Positions 1 to 10,888 of a stretch of 64,000 bases of DNA are shown in pieces. The position numbers were made by a program, and so were the translations under genes. Source of the stretch: Rhynchopus sp. YZ270_cl-10 (Eukaryota > Euglenozoa > Diplonemea > Diplonemida > Diplonemidae); assembly GCA_964035575.1 (NCBI GenBank), contig OZ037921.1:62001-126000 (forward strand), in the 5' to 3' direction. The notes under the pieces are model-generated. The model saw only the letters and a list, made by a program, of their open reading frames with translations, was not told the origin of the DNA and ran no database searches. Each line of letters starts with the position of its first letter. Positions within the stretch are counted from its first letter, which is position 1.

Positions 1-807
1 CTTCTCGCAGGACACCAAATAGCTTGTCACCGACTGCGTCTGCGAGAACGCCTGATCTTTTGCAGGCTCAACCACAAGACGGTACCGTACTGGGCTGTTG
101 TATTCGACTCCTGCCGCCCAGTTTGCCATGGCATTTACAAGGGTGCTCTTTCCACTCCCGGTCTCTCCGATGAGGAGGAGGGTACGTACACGGTCTGGCT
201 TGGGCTTGCCTTTGTAGCTGTACATCTCCTCCTTGAAGTCGAAGGTGGCTTCGTCCACCTCCGGCTTCTTCTTTGCATCCCTCTGCCCCGCTTCCCTCCG
301 CTCCTCCCTCTCTGGTGCCGCCCCCATGCCTGGTGCAGGATGTGCAGGAGGTGGTGGTCGCCTCCTCCTAGGCCGCTCTGTTGTCTCTCCTGGTGGTGTT
401 GCGGTGTGGAAGGACCCTGCAGGGTCGCGACCTTGGCCGCGTCGTCCGCGGCCTGTATGGGAAGGGGAGGGTACTGCATGAGATTTGCTTTCCATGACGC
501 CAGCAAGGATGTTGTGTTCACTTTCCGTTTCGTCAGAGTCTTCTGCTGGGGGAAGCACCTTGGCAGCGCTGTTGCGCTGGGAGGTCTGCTCGGCTATCAT
601 TGCCGTCAACGCCGCAACCTGCTTCTGCAGCTCCGCCACATTCGGGTCAGGCTGCATGCTCGCCATCTGCTGTGCAGGCACCGCCTCGGCCTTCTGCGGC
701 GACGCATGGTTCACATCCCCTGCCATCACCTCCAGCGGGTTGTTCTGTACTGCACCTTCATCCTGAGCCGGAGGCGGCTTCTGCTTCCCTGCGCAACATT
801 GACCCAT
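1..807 (-). CDS. Lipid-anchored P-loop GTPase-like protein, 3' end outside window
   Basis: An open frame of 269 codons starts at the ATG at 807 and runs off the left edge. The protein begins MGQCC, a classic signal for N-myristoylation at Gly2 and palmitoylation of the two cysteines, so membrane anchoring is likely. Residues about 10-200 are low complexity, rich in Pro, Gln and Arg. A Walker A motif GETGSGKS follows at residues 214-221, inside LLLIGETGSGKSTLVNAMAN. Further on, the SQTQSV segment suits a switch I region of TRAFAC-type GTPases (AIG1/septin-like). The rest of the G domain is not in the window, so class and function stay open. TATAA abuts the start codon. Confidence 0.75.
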   Translation of the reverse strand, partial: MGQCCAGKQKPPPAQDEGAVQNNPLEVMAGDVNHASPQKAEAVPAQQMASMQPDPNVAELQKQVAALTAMIAEQTSQRNSAAKVLPPAEDSDETESEHNILAGVMESKSHAVPSPSHTGRGRRGQGRDPAGSFHTATPPGETTERPRRRRPPPPAHPAPGMGAAPEREERREAGQRDAKKKPEVDEATFDFKEEMYSYKGKPKPDRVRTLLLIGETGSGKSTLVNAMANWAAGVEYNSPVRYRLVVEPAKDQAFSQTQSVTSYLVSCEK

Positions 808-938
808 TTATACACTAGGGGGTCTAAGGGTGGTGGTGGTGGTGGTATGATTGGGAGAATGTGGGTGAAATATGCGGGGAGAAAAAAAAGGGTGGGTGGA
901 GGAAGGTGTTTTCGTTAGTAAATGCTCTGTTGTGTTTT

Positions 939-2350
939 TTAGTTCCTAAACGGTACTACCACGAAGAGGTACATAGGTGTGGTCACGGCTTCCTGTTTTT
1001 GAGGTTTTTTTTTTTTTTGAAGAAAAAATGCCAAAAAGTAAACCCAAACCCATGAAAAAAAAGCCTTTTTCAAAACTTCCCTCAAAGCCCTCAAAAAACA
1101 CTACTCGTATCTCAAAAAAATTGCCATACCGAATCTATTGTATGCTTATAGTCTATACGCAACGTCACACCTACCCCATCGCGTATATGGTGCGTCTCAG
1201 GCAGCTCCGTCAGTTTCAACACTAGCCGCAGACAGAGCTGGTTGTCCCACTGCGCAAGCACCCCTGCCTCCACCTCCACCCCCTCCCCCGCACCGTCACC
1301 CTCCCCCTCCCCCTCTATGAAGGTGTACCTATGCGACTCTATCTCAGGCTTTGCCCCAATAGTGAACACACCCTCCGGCACACTGCACTCCGCGTACGAC
1401 GTCTGCACCACCGCAATGCTCTCTATGTCTACCGGCGCAGTGTCTTGGTTCACGAAGCTTAGTGGCAGGGATACTGTCTGGCCTTGCTGCACTGTGTTCG
1501 GAAGCGCGCCGCAAACGAAGACGCGTGGAAAGAGGATTGATGCGGAACGGTTGAGACGGCGGTGCGCACTTTCATCGATCTCTGCAACAAGAAGCTGTTT
1601 GTTGTAGCGCACAGCGGGGCGGACCCCGAGACGGACTCTTACTGGAAGTGCGGTGACATCTTCCTTGGTTTCTGCCTCTTGGGAGTCCTGCACAGCGACG
1701 TCCGCAATGCTAGTGGTATCAGGGGCATGCACCACCACCCTCTCCCCCTTCCCCCGCAACGACGCCTCAAACACCTTCAGCCTCTCCGGATGCATCCCCA
1801 TCGCGGCCCCGCCTATCTCCCTCTCCCTCTCACGCACTGCAGCCTCCTCCTCGCTGGGTGCTCCCTGCGGTGCGGTGTACTCGGTGACAACAGCTTGGAG
1901 GTGTTTTTGCAGGGAAACGAAGTCTTCGTCAGCGTTGCGCGCCTTTTCCAGCTTCAGGACGATGTCCATCAGTGCGTCTGAGTCGTCGATTTCGGACTCC
2001 CCGCAAGGCACGGAGGCTAGCGATGCACTGCTGTAGGAGCAGGTGTGGCAGTGGAAGCAGCAGTGTGTTGGGTCAGAGGGGAGCTTTGTGATGCGGAGTT
2101 TGGAGGAGCAGTGCGGGCACACCACGCAGTGGAGGCAGCGGCCGTGGGAGCGTTCGAGGGCAGACTTGCCGCTGACCTGCTCGCCGCAGGAGGCGCAGTA
2201 CGGAAGCGACTTTGTGTCTGTGGTGGTCTCGCTGCGGTACAGCAGACGGTGCTCCTTCACAAAGTAGAACAGCCCGCTCAGTTGCGCAGAACGGCATGGG
2301 TTTGCTCCAAACCTGATCCGTGTGTTTGCGACATCCAAAGGCTTCTGCAT
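939..2350 (-). CDS. DCTN4: Dynactin subunit 4 (p62), two exons
   Basis: Exons are 1130-2350 and 939-992, with an intron at 993-1129 (donor GTATGG, acceptor AACAG); the product is 424 aa. p62 belongs to the pointed-end complex of dynactin, which links dynein to cargo. The N-terminal Cys cluster (C52, C55, C72, C75, C78, C81, then C97/98, C101, C104) matches the p62 zinc region, with the family pattern YCxxC...CxxCxxCPxC. The first CxxC pair seen in animal p62 (in the LYFCRYC stretch) is absent and reads LFYFVKEH. The C-terminal half keeps the p62 beta-rich pattern (ILFPRVFV...VQQGQTVSLPLSFVN). Without splicing the frame would end at VWQFF just after the donor; the second exon adds a beta strand typical of the family end. 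The animal protein is slightly longer (about 460 aa). Confidence 0.8.
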
Positions 2351-2451
2351 GGTGTCTTCCTCTGTAGAATGGTAACATGGTAAGGGGATAGGGGTAAGGG
2401 GGGTAGGTGGTAGGGGGTAGGGGGAGAAGTAAAAAAATTTTTTGACAAAAA

Positions 2452-2496
2452 ATTGACTTGAAATACAAAGCCCTCTCGTGAACAGTGTACCTTACA
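2452..2496 (+). repeat. Dispersed repeat family H2
   Basis: Contains the family core (TTGAAATACAAAGCCC, then CTCTCGTG, then AGTGTACC). This copy stops before the GGTAC half of the hairpin. Confidence 0.6.
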
Positions 2497-2882
2497 GTAA
2501 ATGAGTTGGGTTTTACGCTTATTGGTTGCACCGTTGTAAGTTAAGTGGAAACCTCAGGTAAAACCACGAAGTCAAGTAATTTACGGCATCGTCGTGTATG
2601 AAGAAAACGGTGTTTGAGGAGGAGAGACGTCAAGATAGGGAGGGGGTAAGAGGGGAGTGGAGAGAAGGGGGCTTTTTTTTTTAATTTTTACGCACACTAC
2701 TTTTGTGAGCGGAAAAGTGTCACGTCGTTCACTCCTCACCCAAACCGTGCTTCCGCAACACCAACCCAAACAGAGATATGTGTGTGTGTGGAAGCGTCAA
2801 CGCATGAGGTATGTGGAACTACCCACACCCCTTTTGTGAAAAACGGTTTCCCTCTTTCAAGACTTTCTTTTTCTCACATAAA

Positions 2883-2941
2883 TGGTGTTCCGGAGGGGGC
2901 CTATATTGACATGTCCTTGACAGGTGTTTCCGGAACACCAC
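2883..2941 (+). repeat. Dispersed hairpin repeat family H5, copy 1
   Basis: The ends pair as an 11-bp stem (GGTGTTCCGGA with TCCGGAACACC) around a core containing TATTGACATGTCCTTGACAG. Two further copies lie at 10818 and 14503. The outer stem varies with a compensating change between copies, which suggests a selected RNA or DNA structure. Confidence 0.6.
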
Positions 2942-3332
2942 ATAAAACAAAAAACGTAGAACGCAAAAAACCACCTGTGCAGGGAAGGCGAAGAGAGGGG
3001 GAGAGGGGAAAATAAAGGGATTTTTTTAACAAAAAAAAAACTTAGCGCGGTGTTCTTTTTTGCGCTGCCTGGGAGTAGGGCAGGGCAAAACTTTATTTTT
3101 GAAGGGGGCATTATTTCATGGGAACTACTTGGGGGGGACACGCGAACCCCCACTGGGGGGGGGAGGAAAATAACGGACGGTGCTATTTACATTTATTATT
3201 TTTGCACCCTCCCTCAAAAAAATTACCATGTGTCCCACAAAGACAACGGCTCTGTGCATCAATGTCAGGCTACGCCGGACGGCTAGGACGCCACGGTACC
3301 TCTTCTCCTATATTATAGGAGGGAAAAGGAAA

Positions 3333-3388
3333 CAGAAGTGAAGTGCTTAACGCCTCGCCGTACATCAGCGGACGCAAGGGCACTCCTC
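3333..3388 (+). repeat. Dispersed repeat family H4
   Basis: Carries GTGAAGTG, then AACGCCTCGCCG, then CATCAGCGGACGCA. Same family as 3994, 14341, 15410 and 18393. Confidence 0.5.
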
Positions 3389-3411
3389 TTCGTGTTGTCG
3401 AACGAAAGAAA

Positions 3412-3493
3412 GTTGACTTGAAATACAAAAGCCCTCTCGTGAACAGTGTACCTTTGGTACAATGATCGGCTGTACCGAGGGGGGTGGACACAA
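3412..3493 (+). repeat. Dispersed repeat family H2, longer copy
   Basis: H2 core followed by the hairpin GTACCTTTGGTAC and a GGGGGGTGGAC tail. This is one of the most complete copies in the window. Confidence 0.6.
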
Positions 3494-3686
3494 AGAAAAC
3501 GCATGCTCCAACGTTTCGGTCTGAAGGCAGGCATTTGCCGTGTCTGCTGTTTATGTGTCCTCTCAAAGGAAGAACGCTATTGGGTGATATGGGTCAATGT
3601 GTCTCGCATCACCCAGACTGAGTGGAATGGTTTATGAAACGTTTGTTATGTGCAGACTCTAAGGATGAGGCACAAAAGAAAGAAAA

Positions 3687-3732
3687 GTTTATAAGATGAT
3701 CCTAAGCCTCTCGTGATTTGCTTAGTCACCTT
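3687..3732 (+). repeat. Dispersed hairpin repeat family H1
   Basis: TTTATAAGATGA precedes CCTAAGC, loop CTCTCGTG, GCTTAGTCA and CCTT. CTAAGC pairs with GCTTAG, and the outer AAGATGA partly pairs with the 3' side. Confidence 0.6.
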
Positions 3733-3742
3733 AAAGAAAAAC

Positions 3743-3808
3743 TGTAGTTGCTAATGCAGGCACCAACTGACCCATGTACGATTACAGCCATCCGGATGAA
3801 AGCACAAA
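3743..3808 (+). repeat. Dispersed repeat family H3
   Basis: Carries TAATGCAGGCACC, ACTGACCCA, GTACGAT and CATCCGGATGAAAGCAC. Same blocks and order at 7212, 10422 and 13019. Confidence 0.6.
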
Positions 3809-3993
3809 GTACCCTGCAGCCTACAAAAAAAGGAGGGGGGGGGAAGAAAAAATAATTTGAAAGATGAATAACAGCTCTTGTGCACATACCATTTTTGCCA
3901 AGGTAGAGTTTAGTGGAGTTTGGTTTAACATTACCAAACCCCAAATTTCAAGCAAAACCCAGGTGCATGAATACCGGAAAAAAGGAATAAGGA

Positions 3994-4030
3994 TGAAGCT
4001 TGACAGTGCAAAACGCCTCTGGGACGCAAT
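3994..4030 (+). repeat. Dispersed repeat family H4, short copy
   Basis: Contains GCTTGACAGTGCAAAACGCCTCTGGGACGCA split over the family blocks. It matches 18393 closely. Confidence 0.45.
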
Positions 4031-4145
4031 GATGACAAACCCTAGAGAAGCGGGAATGTGCAGTGAATCAAATGGCCGCTAGATCAGAAGGCCTGTACGT
4101 GAGAGCATTACTTTTAGACAGAAAAACCCCCATTAGAAAGAATAG

Positions 4146-4186
4146 GTCTTAAGATGATCCTAAGCCTCTCATGCTTAGTCACCTAT
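4146..4186 (+). repeat. Dispersed hairpin repeat family H1
   Basis: Same stem and loop as 3687 with loop CTCTCATG. It lies about 110 bp after an H4 copy. Confidence 0.55.
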
Positions 4187-4222
4187 GAACACCTGACACT
4201 TATACCAAAATAAAGTCGCAAC

Positions 4223-4275
4223 AACACCAAAGCACACCAAAGCACACCAAGGTACACCAAGGCACACCAAGAAAG
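4223..4275 (+). repeat. Short tandem repeat, 10-bp unit ACACCAARGY
   Basis: Five imperfect tandem units (ACACCAAAGC, ACACCAAGGT and similar) in intergenic DNA. Confidence 0.7.
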
Positions 4276-4699
4276 AGACTTGAAAGAGGCATGTTCCTCG
4301 GTGGGGAACATGTTTCAAGAACGTCTAACTAACTATAATGAAGAAAAAAATGCTCTTGGCATGCATAAAGGTTTCAGGGGTCACCCAACGTGGTGACCGT
4401 CACCCTATTTTGTACAGAAAAAAAAAACATGGTTCGATTTTGATGGGCAATAAGGGGGTTACCAAACTGGTGGGTTTTTTAGTGAAGAGACATGGAGTGG
4501 TTGGGGGGGAGAGATTTTTTTTTTGTGTGGGGACGGATTAAAGTCTGCGAAGTAAGTTTTATTTTTATGTTGTTTTTTTTTTCCCAATCGTAGGTAACAA
4601 CTGTTCACACTGTGGGGAGTGTGGGGGTGTGGTGTTGGCGAAGCAGTACTGTATTTTTTTTTTCAACCAACGGATAAAAAGAGCAAAAAATAATAATAC

Positions 4700-5560
4700 A
4701 TTTTACACCCACCCTTTTTTTTTGGGGGGGGGGTTAGGGGGAGCCACCAAAGGCGTTTTGCTGTCCAAAACCCATTTTTTTGAAATTTCGGTGAAGAAAT
4801 CCACTAAAATGGGCGTACCTGGCCGCAAATCGCCCTGGGGATCACCCATATATCCCAATAAACCACCTGACGACCTTAACAGAGCATTTCTTGTCCCAAA
4901 AAAATGGGTTTTTTGTGAAAAAACACCCCAAAAATGCGTAACGCTCGCGTAACGCTTGGGGGCCAAAATTTAGCACTTGCCCAGAAATTGCTCCAATCAG
5001 ACAAAACTCCTTCTAAACACCCGAAAAACACCTCAGTCCACATCTTCTGGGGTCCCGGGGTGGAAATGTATGGTTTTTGGGGATTTTAGGGGTCCTGTGT
5101 GGGTCCCGGGCGTATTTATGAGGGACGGAACCGCTTAAAATGCCCGAAATTACCAAGTGCCCAAAACCGGGCGGAATTCGATTTTTGGGGTCCAAATGGG
5201 CCTATGGTGTGGTTTTTTTGACCTCAGGGGGTATTTTTTGATTTATTGCCTACTTCACGCTTTTTGACGGCTTCAGATACCTTAGGGTGGGAAAACCCTT
5301 GGCACAGTACTTGTACCCTTTTTGAAACATGGTTCTAAGTTCCACCAAGTCCCTCTAAACACCCCGAAACAGCCTGGGTACCCCTCGGGATAGGTTCTGG
5401 GGTGAAAATATGTGGCTTTGGGGGCTTTTCTGGCCCCTGGCCCACACTGAGGCGTGATGAATGTGTGAGTTGCTCTATCTACGGGGGGTGGGCAGGTACA
5501 AGTTCTGTAGGCATTTTTTAAAAATTGCATTTCAGGCATCATCTGAGTGTTTCTGTGTCA
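4700..5560. mobile_element. Copy of a DNA-transposon-like family shared with 62.6-63.4 kb
   Basis: After a G-run at about 4724 the sequence reads TGCTGTCCAAAACCCA, then GCGTACCTGGCCGCAAATCG and a block on the pattern CTAAACACCCGAAAAACACC. The same blocks occur in inverted order at 62620-63380. The CTAAACACCC block recurs within this copy about 340 bp later (near 5341). No open frame survives. I could not fix the right end or a target duplication. Confidence 0.5.
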
Positions 5561-5679
5561 AAACTGGGGCGCTGGTGCGTTTTTTGGGTCCCCTAGGTGG
5601 TTTGGTATAGTTTTCGGGGACTTCTGCGGTTCTGAGGATCAAAATCGGAAAAATCGCATTTATCGAGTACAGTGACCCT

Positions 5680-6532
5680 CCCCTAGGCATACTGTGCAGG
5701 CGAGCCGTTTTTAGGCGAGTTTTTCGTTTTCCTGATTTTCAGGAAAAACTCGCCAAAAACTCGCCCTACTCGCCCATTACTCGCCTATTACTCGCCAAAA
5801 CTCGCCAAAAACTCGCCAAAACTCGCCTAAACTCGCCAAAAACTCGCCTAAACTCGCCTAAACTCGCCCCAATTTGGGTGCAAATCCTGGTGCACATACG
5901 CACCTTGGGGGTGAAAATGTGCACCAGGATGTGAAAATGGAGGGCGGGGGTGACTGATGACAACATGCCACTCGAAAACACAAAAAAATTGAAATTGTGT
6001 CACTTGTACGTCTAAAGGCAACCATGTCACGGCAGTGGCTGACAGGCATGTATGTAAACATTTGCTCCAGGGGAAGATCCAGGCGTGCCATAGATCCCGG
6101 GGGACAAGACGTGCTACAATCCGGAGGATGACGAAGACATGAGCCGGGGCTACACTCGCTATACAACAATGTCCTCGCCATGCCGGTAAATGGCAACCCT
6201 GCAGGCCACCCCTTGGCGGTACTCCCCCACGACTACATCACACCCATCTGTGCAAGCTTCATGGATCCGCAGAAGCTACAGCTGGACTGGTGGTACTGGT
6301 TGTGGAAGCCTACAAAGCAAACTGTAGAGGTCTTGTTCAAGTGGAACGAAAAAAATTTTCTCTTCAAAACTCAAATTTCCCTCATATTTTCGTGTGTACA
6401 CTTTTCCCAAGGTAAAATCCCTACCAAAAAAAAAACTCGCCAAAACTCGCCCCCCAAAAATAGGCGAGTTTTAGGCGAGTTTTTGGCGAGTAGGCGAGTT
6501 TTTTTTACTCGCCCGCACAGTATGCCTAGGGG
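5680..6532. mobile_element. TIR element with ACTCGCC subterminal repeats
   Basis: The ends are inverted repeats: CCCCTAGGCATACTGTGC (5680) and its complement ending at 6532. Just inside both ends are many copies of ACTCGCC/GGCGAGT (over 12 at 5710-5870, 5 at 6436-6512), like transposase-binding subterminal repeats. The middle (about 6010-6330) is GC-richer and coding-like but has no intact frame. A G-run of about 25 follows the right end and hides any target duplication. Superfamily not assigned. Confidence 0.65.
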
Positions 6533-7211
6533 GGGGGGGGGGGGGGGGGGGGGTAACTAACCTCGAACTCCATGTAGCACAAAACTGTTTAGAGACAAAA
6601 AACCTAGGGGGTTAAGATGGCTTCCTTTTTAACAGAAAACGTTGTGTCCCACTAGCCCTTCTTCTGACCCCTATAAAGAGCTGTCGGGGGCTGATGCGGG
6701 CTGAGCGGGCCGTTTTTTTTTTAATAGCAATGTTGTCCAAAACGGGAACAAATCAAAATTTGCGAATAATATTTGAACTAGAAAAAAATGTCCAAATTTT
6801 CTGTTGGGTCTTTTTGGTTGGCACACTACCCATGTCATACGATAATACCCTTTGCCTTAAGTACAGAAATAAGGTAGAGTGAGTACAATAAGATAAAACA
6901 AAAAAAAAGTGAATCATTTCCCAAAAGTATTTTTTGTCCTTGTATAGGGGACATCTCAAAGGAAAGCGGATCTGTGTTGTCCTTACGGCACAAGACCCAC
7001 GCCCACGAAGCTTTCGCCACCGTACAGGCTTCTGACTGGGCTGTATGCGTACTTTATAATTTGAGCTTTTTTTAGGGGAAGAGTTGCTACAAAAGCATCC
7101 ACAAAAAAGAGAAAAAGTTGTTAAGATCCTAAATCTCCTATAACCAGAAACCCCTGCGAAGGGACCAGGGCCTAAACCTGGCGCCTTAAGACGGAGAAAA
7201 AGTTGATTTGA

Positions 7212-7280
7212 AACTGTGGTTGTTGATGCAGATACCTCCGACTGACCCACGTACGATGCCAGCCATCCGGATGAAAGCAT
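7212..7280 (+). repeat. Dispersed repeat family H3
   Basis: Carries CCTCCGACTGACCCACGTAC and CATCCGGATGAAAGC. It is directly followed by an H2 copy. Confidence 0.6.
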
Positions 7281-7330
7281 AAGTTGAACATACAAAGCCC
7301 TCTGCCTTGGGCTGCACCCGGGTGGACCCC
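7281..7330 (+). repeat. Dispersed repeat family H2, variant
   Basis: TACAAAGCCCTCT, then a diverged middle and the CCCGGGTGGACCCC tail of the family. Confidence 0.5.
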
Positions 7331-7346
7331 AATCATGAAAAGAAAA

Positions 7347-7380
7347 GTTTATAAGATGAACCTAAGCCGCTTAGTCACCT
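7347..7380 (+). repeat. Dispersed hairpin repeat family H1, loop shortened
   Basis: TTATAAGATGAACCTAAGC runs directly into GCTTAGTCACCT minus a few loop bases. The arms are kept while the CTCTCGTG loop is lost. Confidence 0.55.
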
Positions 7381-7562
7381 GAATATATACACCCCCACCC
7401 ACACACTAATCTATTTTGTGCAACTACGAGGAAAAACGCGCAAAAACTGCAGCAAAAACCCACACACACACCCCACCCCACATATTGATAAAAAAAAAAA
7501 CGTTCGTTTCCCACTCCCCCCTTCACCCCCCGACCCCTCTCGAAAACATGCTCCTCTTGAAA

Positions 7563-9995
7563 TCATTTGCTTTGCCGTGGTAACGAGGCTACGACGGATG
7601 CGGGGGAGGGGAGCTGGCGTGTTGGGGGGAACACTGCGAGGCCTTTTGCGCGGCCGAGGTTTGCGAGGGCGAGTTTGAGGACTTTGTGCGAGAGGTGGCG
7701 CACCTCGGCAGTGGTGCTTAGTGTGAGGGGCGAGACGAGGGGGACGACAATCCCGGCCAGCTCCTCTGGGGGCACAGAGTCTGCCTGCAACACACATGCC
7801 AGGGCATGCAGAGTGGCCGTCACTAGACGTGAATCATGCAACCCACAGGTACATGCTGATACCGCCAATGCTGTGCTATGCCCACCCCACACAGAGACAG
7901 CCGCCGTCACTGCGGCAACTCGCACTTCATCCGCAACCTTCGCGTTGCGGGTGACAACCAGTTTGTGAACAGGAGCGACAAGCTGTAGGGAGTTCTTGGG
8001 GGATGAGGATAGGCCAGAGACGAGAGGGGGCACGGCCTCGCAGGCAGCAGAGCGTAGTGCAGGGTCGGTGCTGTCGTCGCGGAGGAAGGTCACGACGTCG
8101 GGGACGATCATGCTGTGGTCGAAGGTGCCGACGAAGTACTTCGCGCGCTTGAGGAGCATCGCCTTCATGCGGGTGTCGAGTTTGTCCTGCAACGCTGTAC
8201 GCAGAAACGGCACCACAATGCGTTGGTAGTCCGCCGCAGTCAACACCCCCGTCCCCCCCGTAGTGGTGATACGTGAGAGGTGCTCCGGCTTGATGGCACG
8301 CTGTGTGTTGGACGCCTCAAAAGTGACGAGGACACGGTTCTCCTCCTTATCCAGCCCCACCACGCGGCCTCGCATGCCGTTCAGCTCGGGTGCCCGCTTC
8401 AGGCCCATCGCCTCCACAAAGCACCCCACCGTGAAGGAGTGCAGGCCCAGCGTGTTGTCGTCGTTGAAGCTCCCGGTCGCCATCCCGACGCTGTCGGAGA
8501 GCCCTGTACTAGAGACCTCACCTCTGCGGGGTGCGAGGAGCTGGGTGTAGACAGCGTCTCCTTGAGGGTCGAGGAAGGCAGAACGGTCGCAGAGCTGAGA
8601 GGGTTGTTGGAGAGGGGGAGAGGGAGGAGGGGGAGGAGGGGAGGGTCATACCAGCGGCGCAACAAACTCGACGACGTCAGAGTACACACACCGCTCGAAG
8701 GCCTGCAGGACACAGTTGTACCCCGCCGCCTTCTGCCTCTCGTCTGCAAAGAGCCGCTCTTCAGACAGAAACAACACTGCTTTGACAAGCAAGTTGCCCA
8801 AAATATGCCGCCCTTCCACTAGGTCATCCAGCAAAGGACGTACGGTGGGGCTACGATGCATCGCAGCGAGCGACCAGAGGGCGACCTCTTCTGCAGTGTC
8901 CAGCGGACGCACGTCGGGTACGCGAGATACAAGCATGACTGGACGCAGTGAAGCGGGGTCCACCCACTCTATCGCTGCAGCCACCTCGCCCAGCAACGCC
9001 TCGAGCCCCCTATCCGCTAGCTTGTCCTCCATCCGCCCGCTGCTCCCAACGCTCTTCTGTGTGTTGCTCATCGTTGCACCTAGGCATTCTGTGCTGTCCA
9101 CCTCCTCAAGCAGCTTCCCCATTAGGTCACGTCTGACGTCATTTGCACTGGCCATGCCCAGCCCACTGCTGGAAATGATTTCATCTATAAGACACCCCAA
9201 CGCATACACATCCCTGCTAGCTAGGTCAAAGCTTCTGGCACGCCCTCTCCCCCCACGGCCTTCTGCTTCGAACACATCTTCCGGGGCAACAACCAGCTGA
9301 TACGCCATGCTGTGCTCCACCATATCCTCCGCATCTCGCGGACAGGCAAGAGAGAAATCCCCTAGACACCATCTGCACGGCACACCTTGCCCTGCTTGGG
9401 TCACGAACACACCGTCTAGGGTCACATTGTTATATGCCATACGGCACTCTGCATGCAACCACACCAACGCTCTAGCAATCCCCACGACACCGAGGCACAG
9501 CTCGTCTAAAGTAATGTTCTGCGCTGAGATCCTGGACCGCAGAGGTACCGCCATCTCTGTGACCAACTGTGTTTCCGTTGCGGAGGTCTGGCCAGAGATG
9601 TATGTAAGGATGTGGGGGTGGAGCAACGTCTTATGTCTATGATAGGCATCTGCTGTGAGTGCGGCAGGTTCTCTTAGAGAGGCTGGTCCAAGAAGCGCTT
9701 TGTGCACCTCCTCACGCAATGCGTGGTAGTGCTGCAGGCCTGTGTGTGGTGGGGTCGCAAGGTCGGGGTGGGGTGACGTCGTGAAGATCAGAACGTCGCG
9801 TCCTTTGTCGCTGCCACGTCGGGTTGCCCATACCCCGCGGGTCTGTGTGCTCAGCTGCGCTCGCTGAGGTGAAGAAGGGGAAGACATCTGGTCTGTCAAG
9901 TTGTCTGCAGAGGAGAACCTCCCCCCGAGTTTGCTGCTCCTCGGCGATCGGGGGTTGTCATCTTTGCTCCGAATTTTTTTGAAAAGCGACTTCAT
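7563..9995 (-). CDS. SCYL1: SCY1-like pseudokinase with HEAT repeats and an inserted SH3-like module
   Basis: Exons are 8652-9995 and 7563-8594, with an intron at 8595-8651 (GTATGA...CTCAG, pyrimidine-rich); the product is 791 aa. The SCYL family works in Golgi-ER trafficking and tRNA export. The first exon carries a degenerate kinase fold (HPHILTY, LVTEMAVPL, YNNVTLDGVFVT in place of the catalytic loop, GDFS in place of DFG, DVYALGCLI). No catalytic HRD or DFG is seen, as expected for this family. The helical part follows: ADYQRIVVPFLRTAL and IVPDVVTFLRD align with HEAT repeats of animal SCYL1. Between the first HEAT-like helices and these sits a module ending in ApelNGmrGRVvg...AIKPEHL, an SH3-like motif common in protist proteins and not part of animal SCYL1. 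Confidence 0.85.
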
Positions 9996-10421
9996 CTTCG
10001 CATATGAAGAAAATCTAGAAAGGGATGGAAAGGGGGGAGGGAAGGGCTAGAAAAAGACGTAAGAACCCCCTCAAGGGGGGGGTCTCGTCTTTTAGACCGT
10101 TATATTGTGTTTACCGATGAATATATTGTCAGAGGATTTTGGAAAGGTTTAGTGTGTTGTGTTGTTGCTGTTATGTGTGGTGTGGGGGGGAGGAGGAGGA
10201 GGAGGAGGAGGGTAAGGAGAAGGTAGTTTGGTGATGTTGAGGGGGGGAAAAGCCAAGTTCGTTTCAATTTAGGTTCGCCACACACAAAAAAAAAAATACT
10301 ACCGGTGTCAATAGCTATCTGCACCCATAGGAAAAACAGGAAAAAAACGGGTGAAAACAGTAGTGACCGTAGTGACCATTTTCCCCTGTCAACTGCTGTT
10401 TGCGTTTTTGACCTATAAGAA

Positions 10422-10487
10422 AAGTGAAGTTTGTTAATGCAGGCACCTCCGACTGACCCACGATGACAGCCCCCGGATGAAAGCACA
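10422..10487 (+). repeat. Dispersed repeat family H3
   Basis: Starts GTGAAGTTTGTTAATGCAGG and keeps CCTCCGACTGACCCACGAT, with a small deletion, before GGATGAAAGCAC. Confidence 0.6.
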
Positions 10488-10817
10488 GCGTCCCTACTAT
10501 AAGAAAAGAAAAGGGGGGAAAAACACTCGTCACAGACACTCAACACACGACCAGAATATTATTAGTTGGGGAAACTCAATTGTTTTTTTTTTAATTCTTA
10601 CCGCATCTAAGGGGGGAAATGTGGGGGTGGGGGGCAGACTGTCCACCAATGAGTGATGGGTGGGGGGGAAACTATCTGGGCGAAAGAGGCACAAAAGACT
10701 TCGACCAACCTTTTAGTAACTCAATATTCAAAAAGAGAGAAAAAAGTGAAGTTGATACATCCTGGACCACATGGAATGCAGGCACGTTATCTCGACAAAA
10801 TACAGGAGAAAACTTTA

Positions 10818-10888
10818 ATGGTGCTCCAGGGGGGGCCGATATTGACAGGTCGCTGACAGGTCGTTGACTCATTTCCTATAGCACCATT
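10818..10888 (+). repeat. Dispersed hairpin repeat family H5, copy 2
   Basis: The stem AATGGTGCT pairs with AGCACCATT. Relative to copies 1 and 3 the T-A pair of GGTGTT/AACACC has become C-G on both sides. The core GATATTGACAGGTCG is conserved. Confidence 0.6.

Larger units (their letters stand above)
2351..4700. other. Intergenic DNA with dispersed short repeats
   Basis: AT-rich spacer between DCTN4 and the transposon copy at 4.7 kb. I see no convincing gene. It holds copies of all five dispersed hairpin-repeat families (H1-H5, listed separately), joined by A-rich linkers, and a short tandem repeat at 4223-4275. Confidence 0.6.
6554..7562. other. Intergenic DNA downstream of the SCYL gene
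   Basis: AT-rich, with no gene seen. The block 7212-7380 holds H3, H2 and H1 repeats back to back on the plus strand. Confidence 0.55.

Noticed and set aside
1242-2036. Plus-strand frames of 121-139 aa across DCTN4
   Set aside because: Antisense to the p62 reading frame, without any recognisable motif.
8399-8788. A 129-aa minus frame bridging the SCYL exons
   Set aside because: It is in another frame and crosses the pyrimidine-rich intron. The GTATGA...CTCAG splice gives the SCYL-like protein instead.
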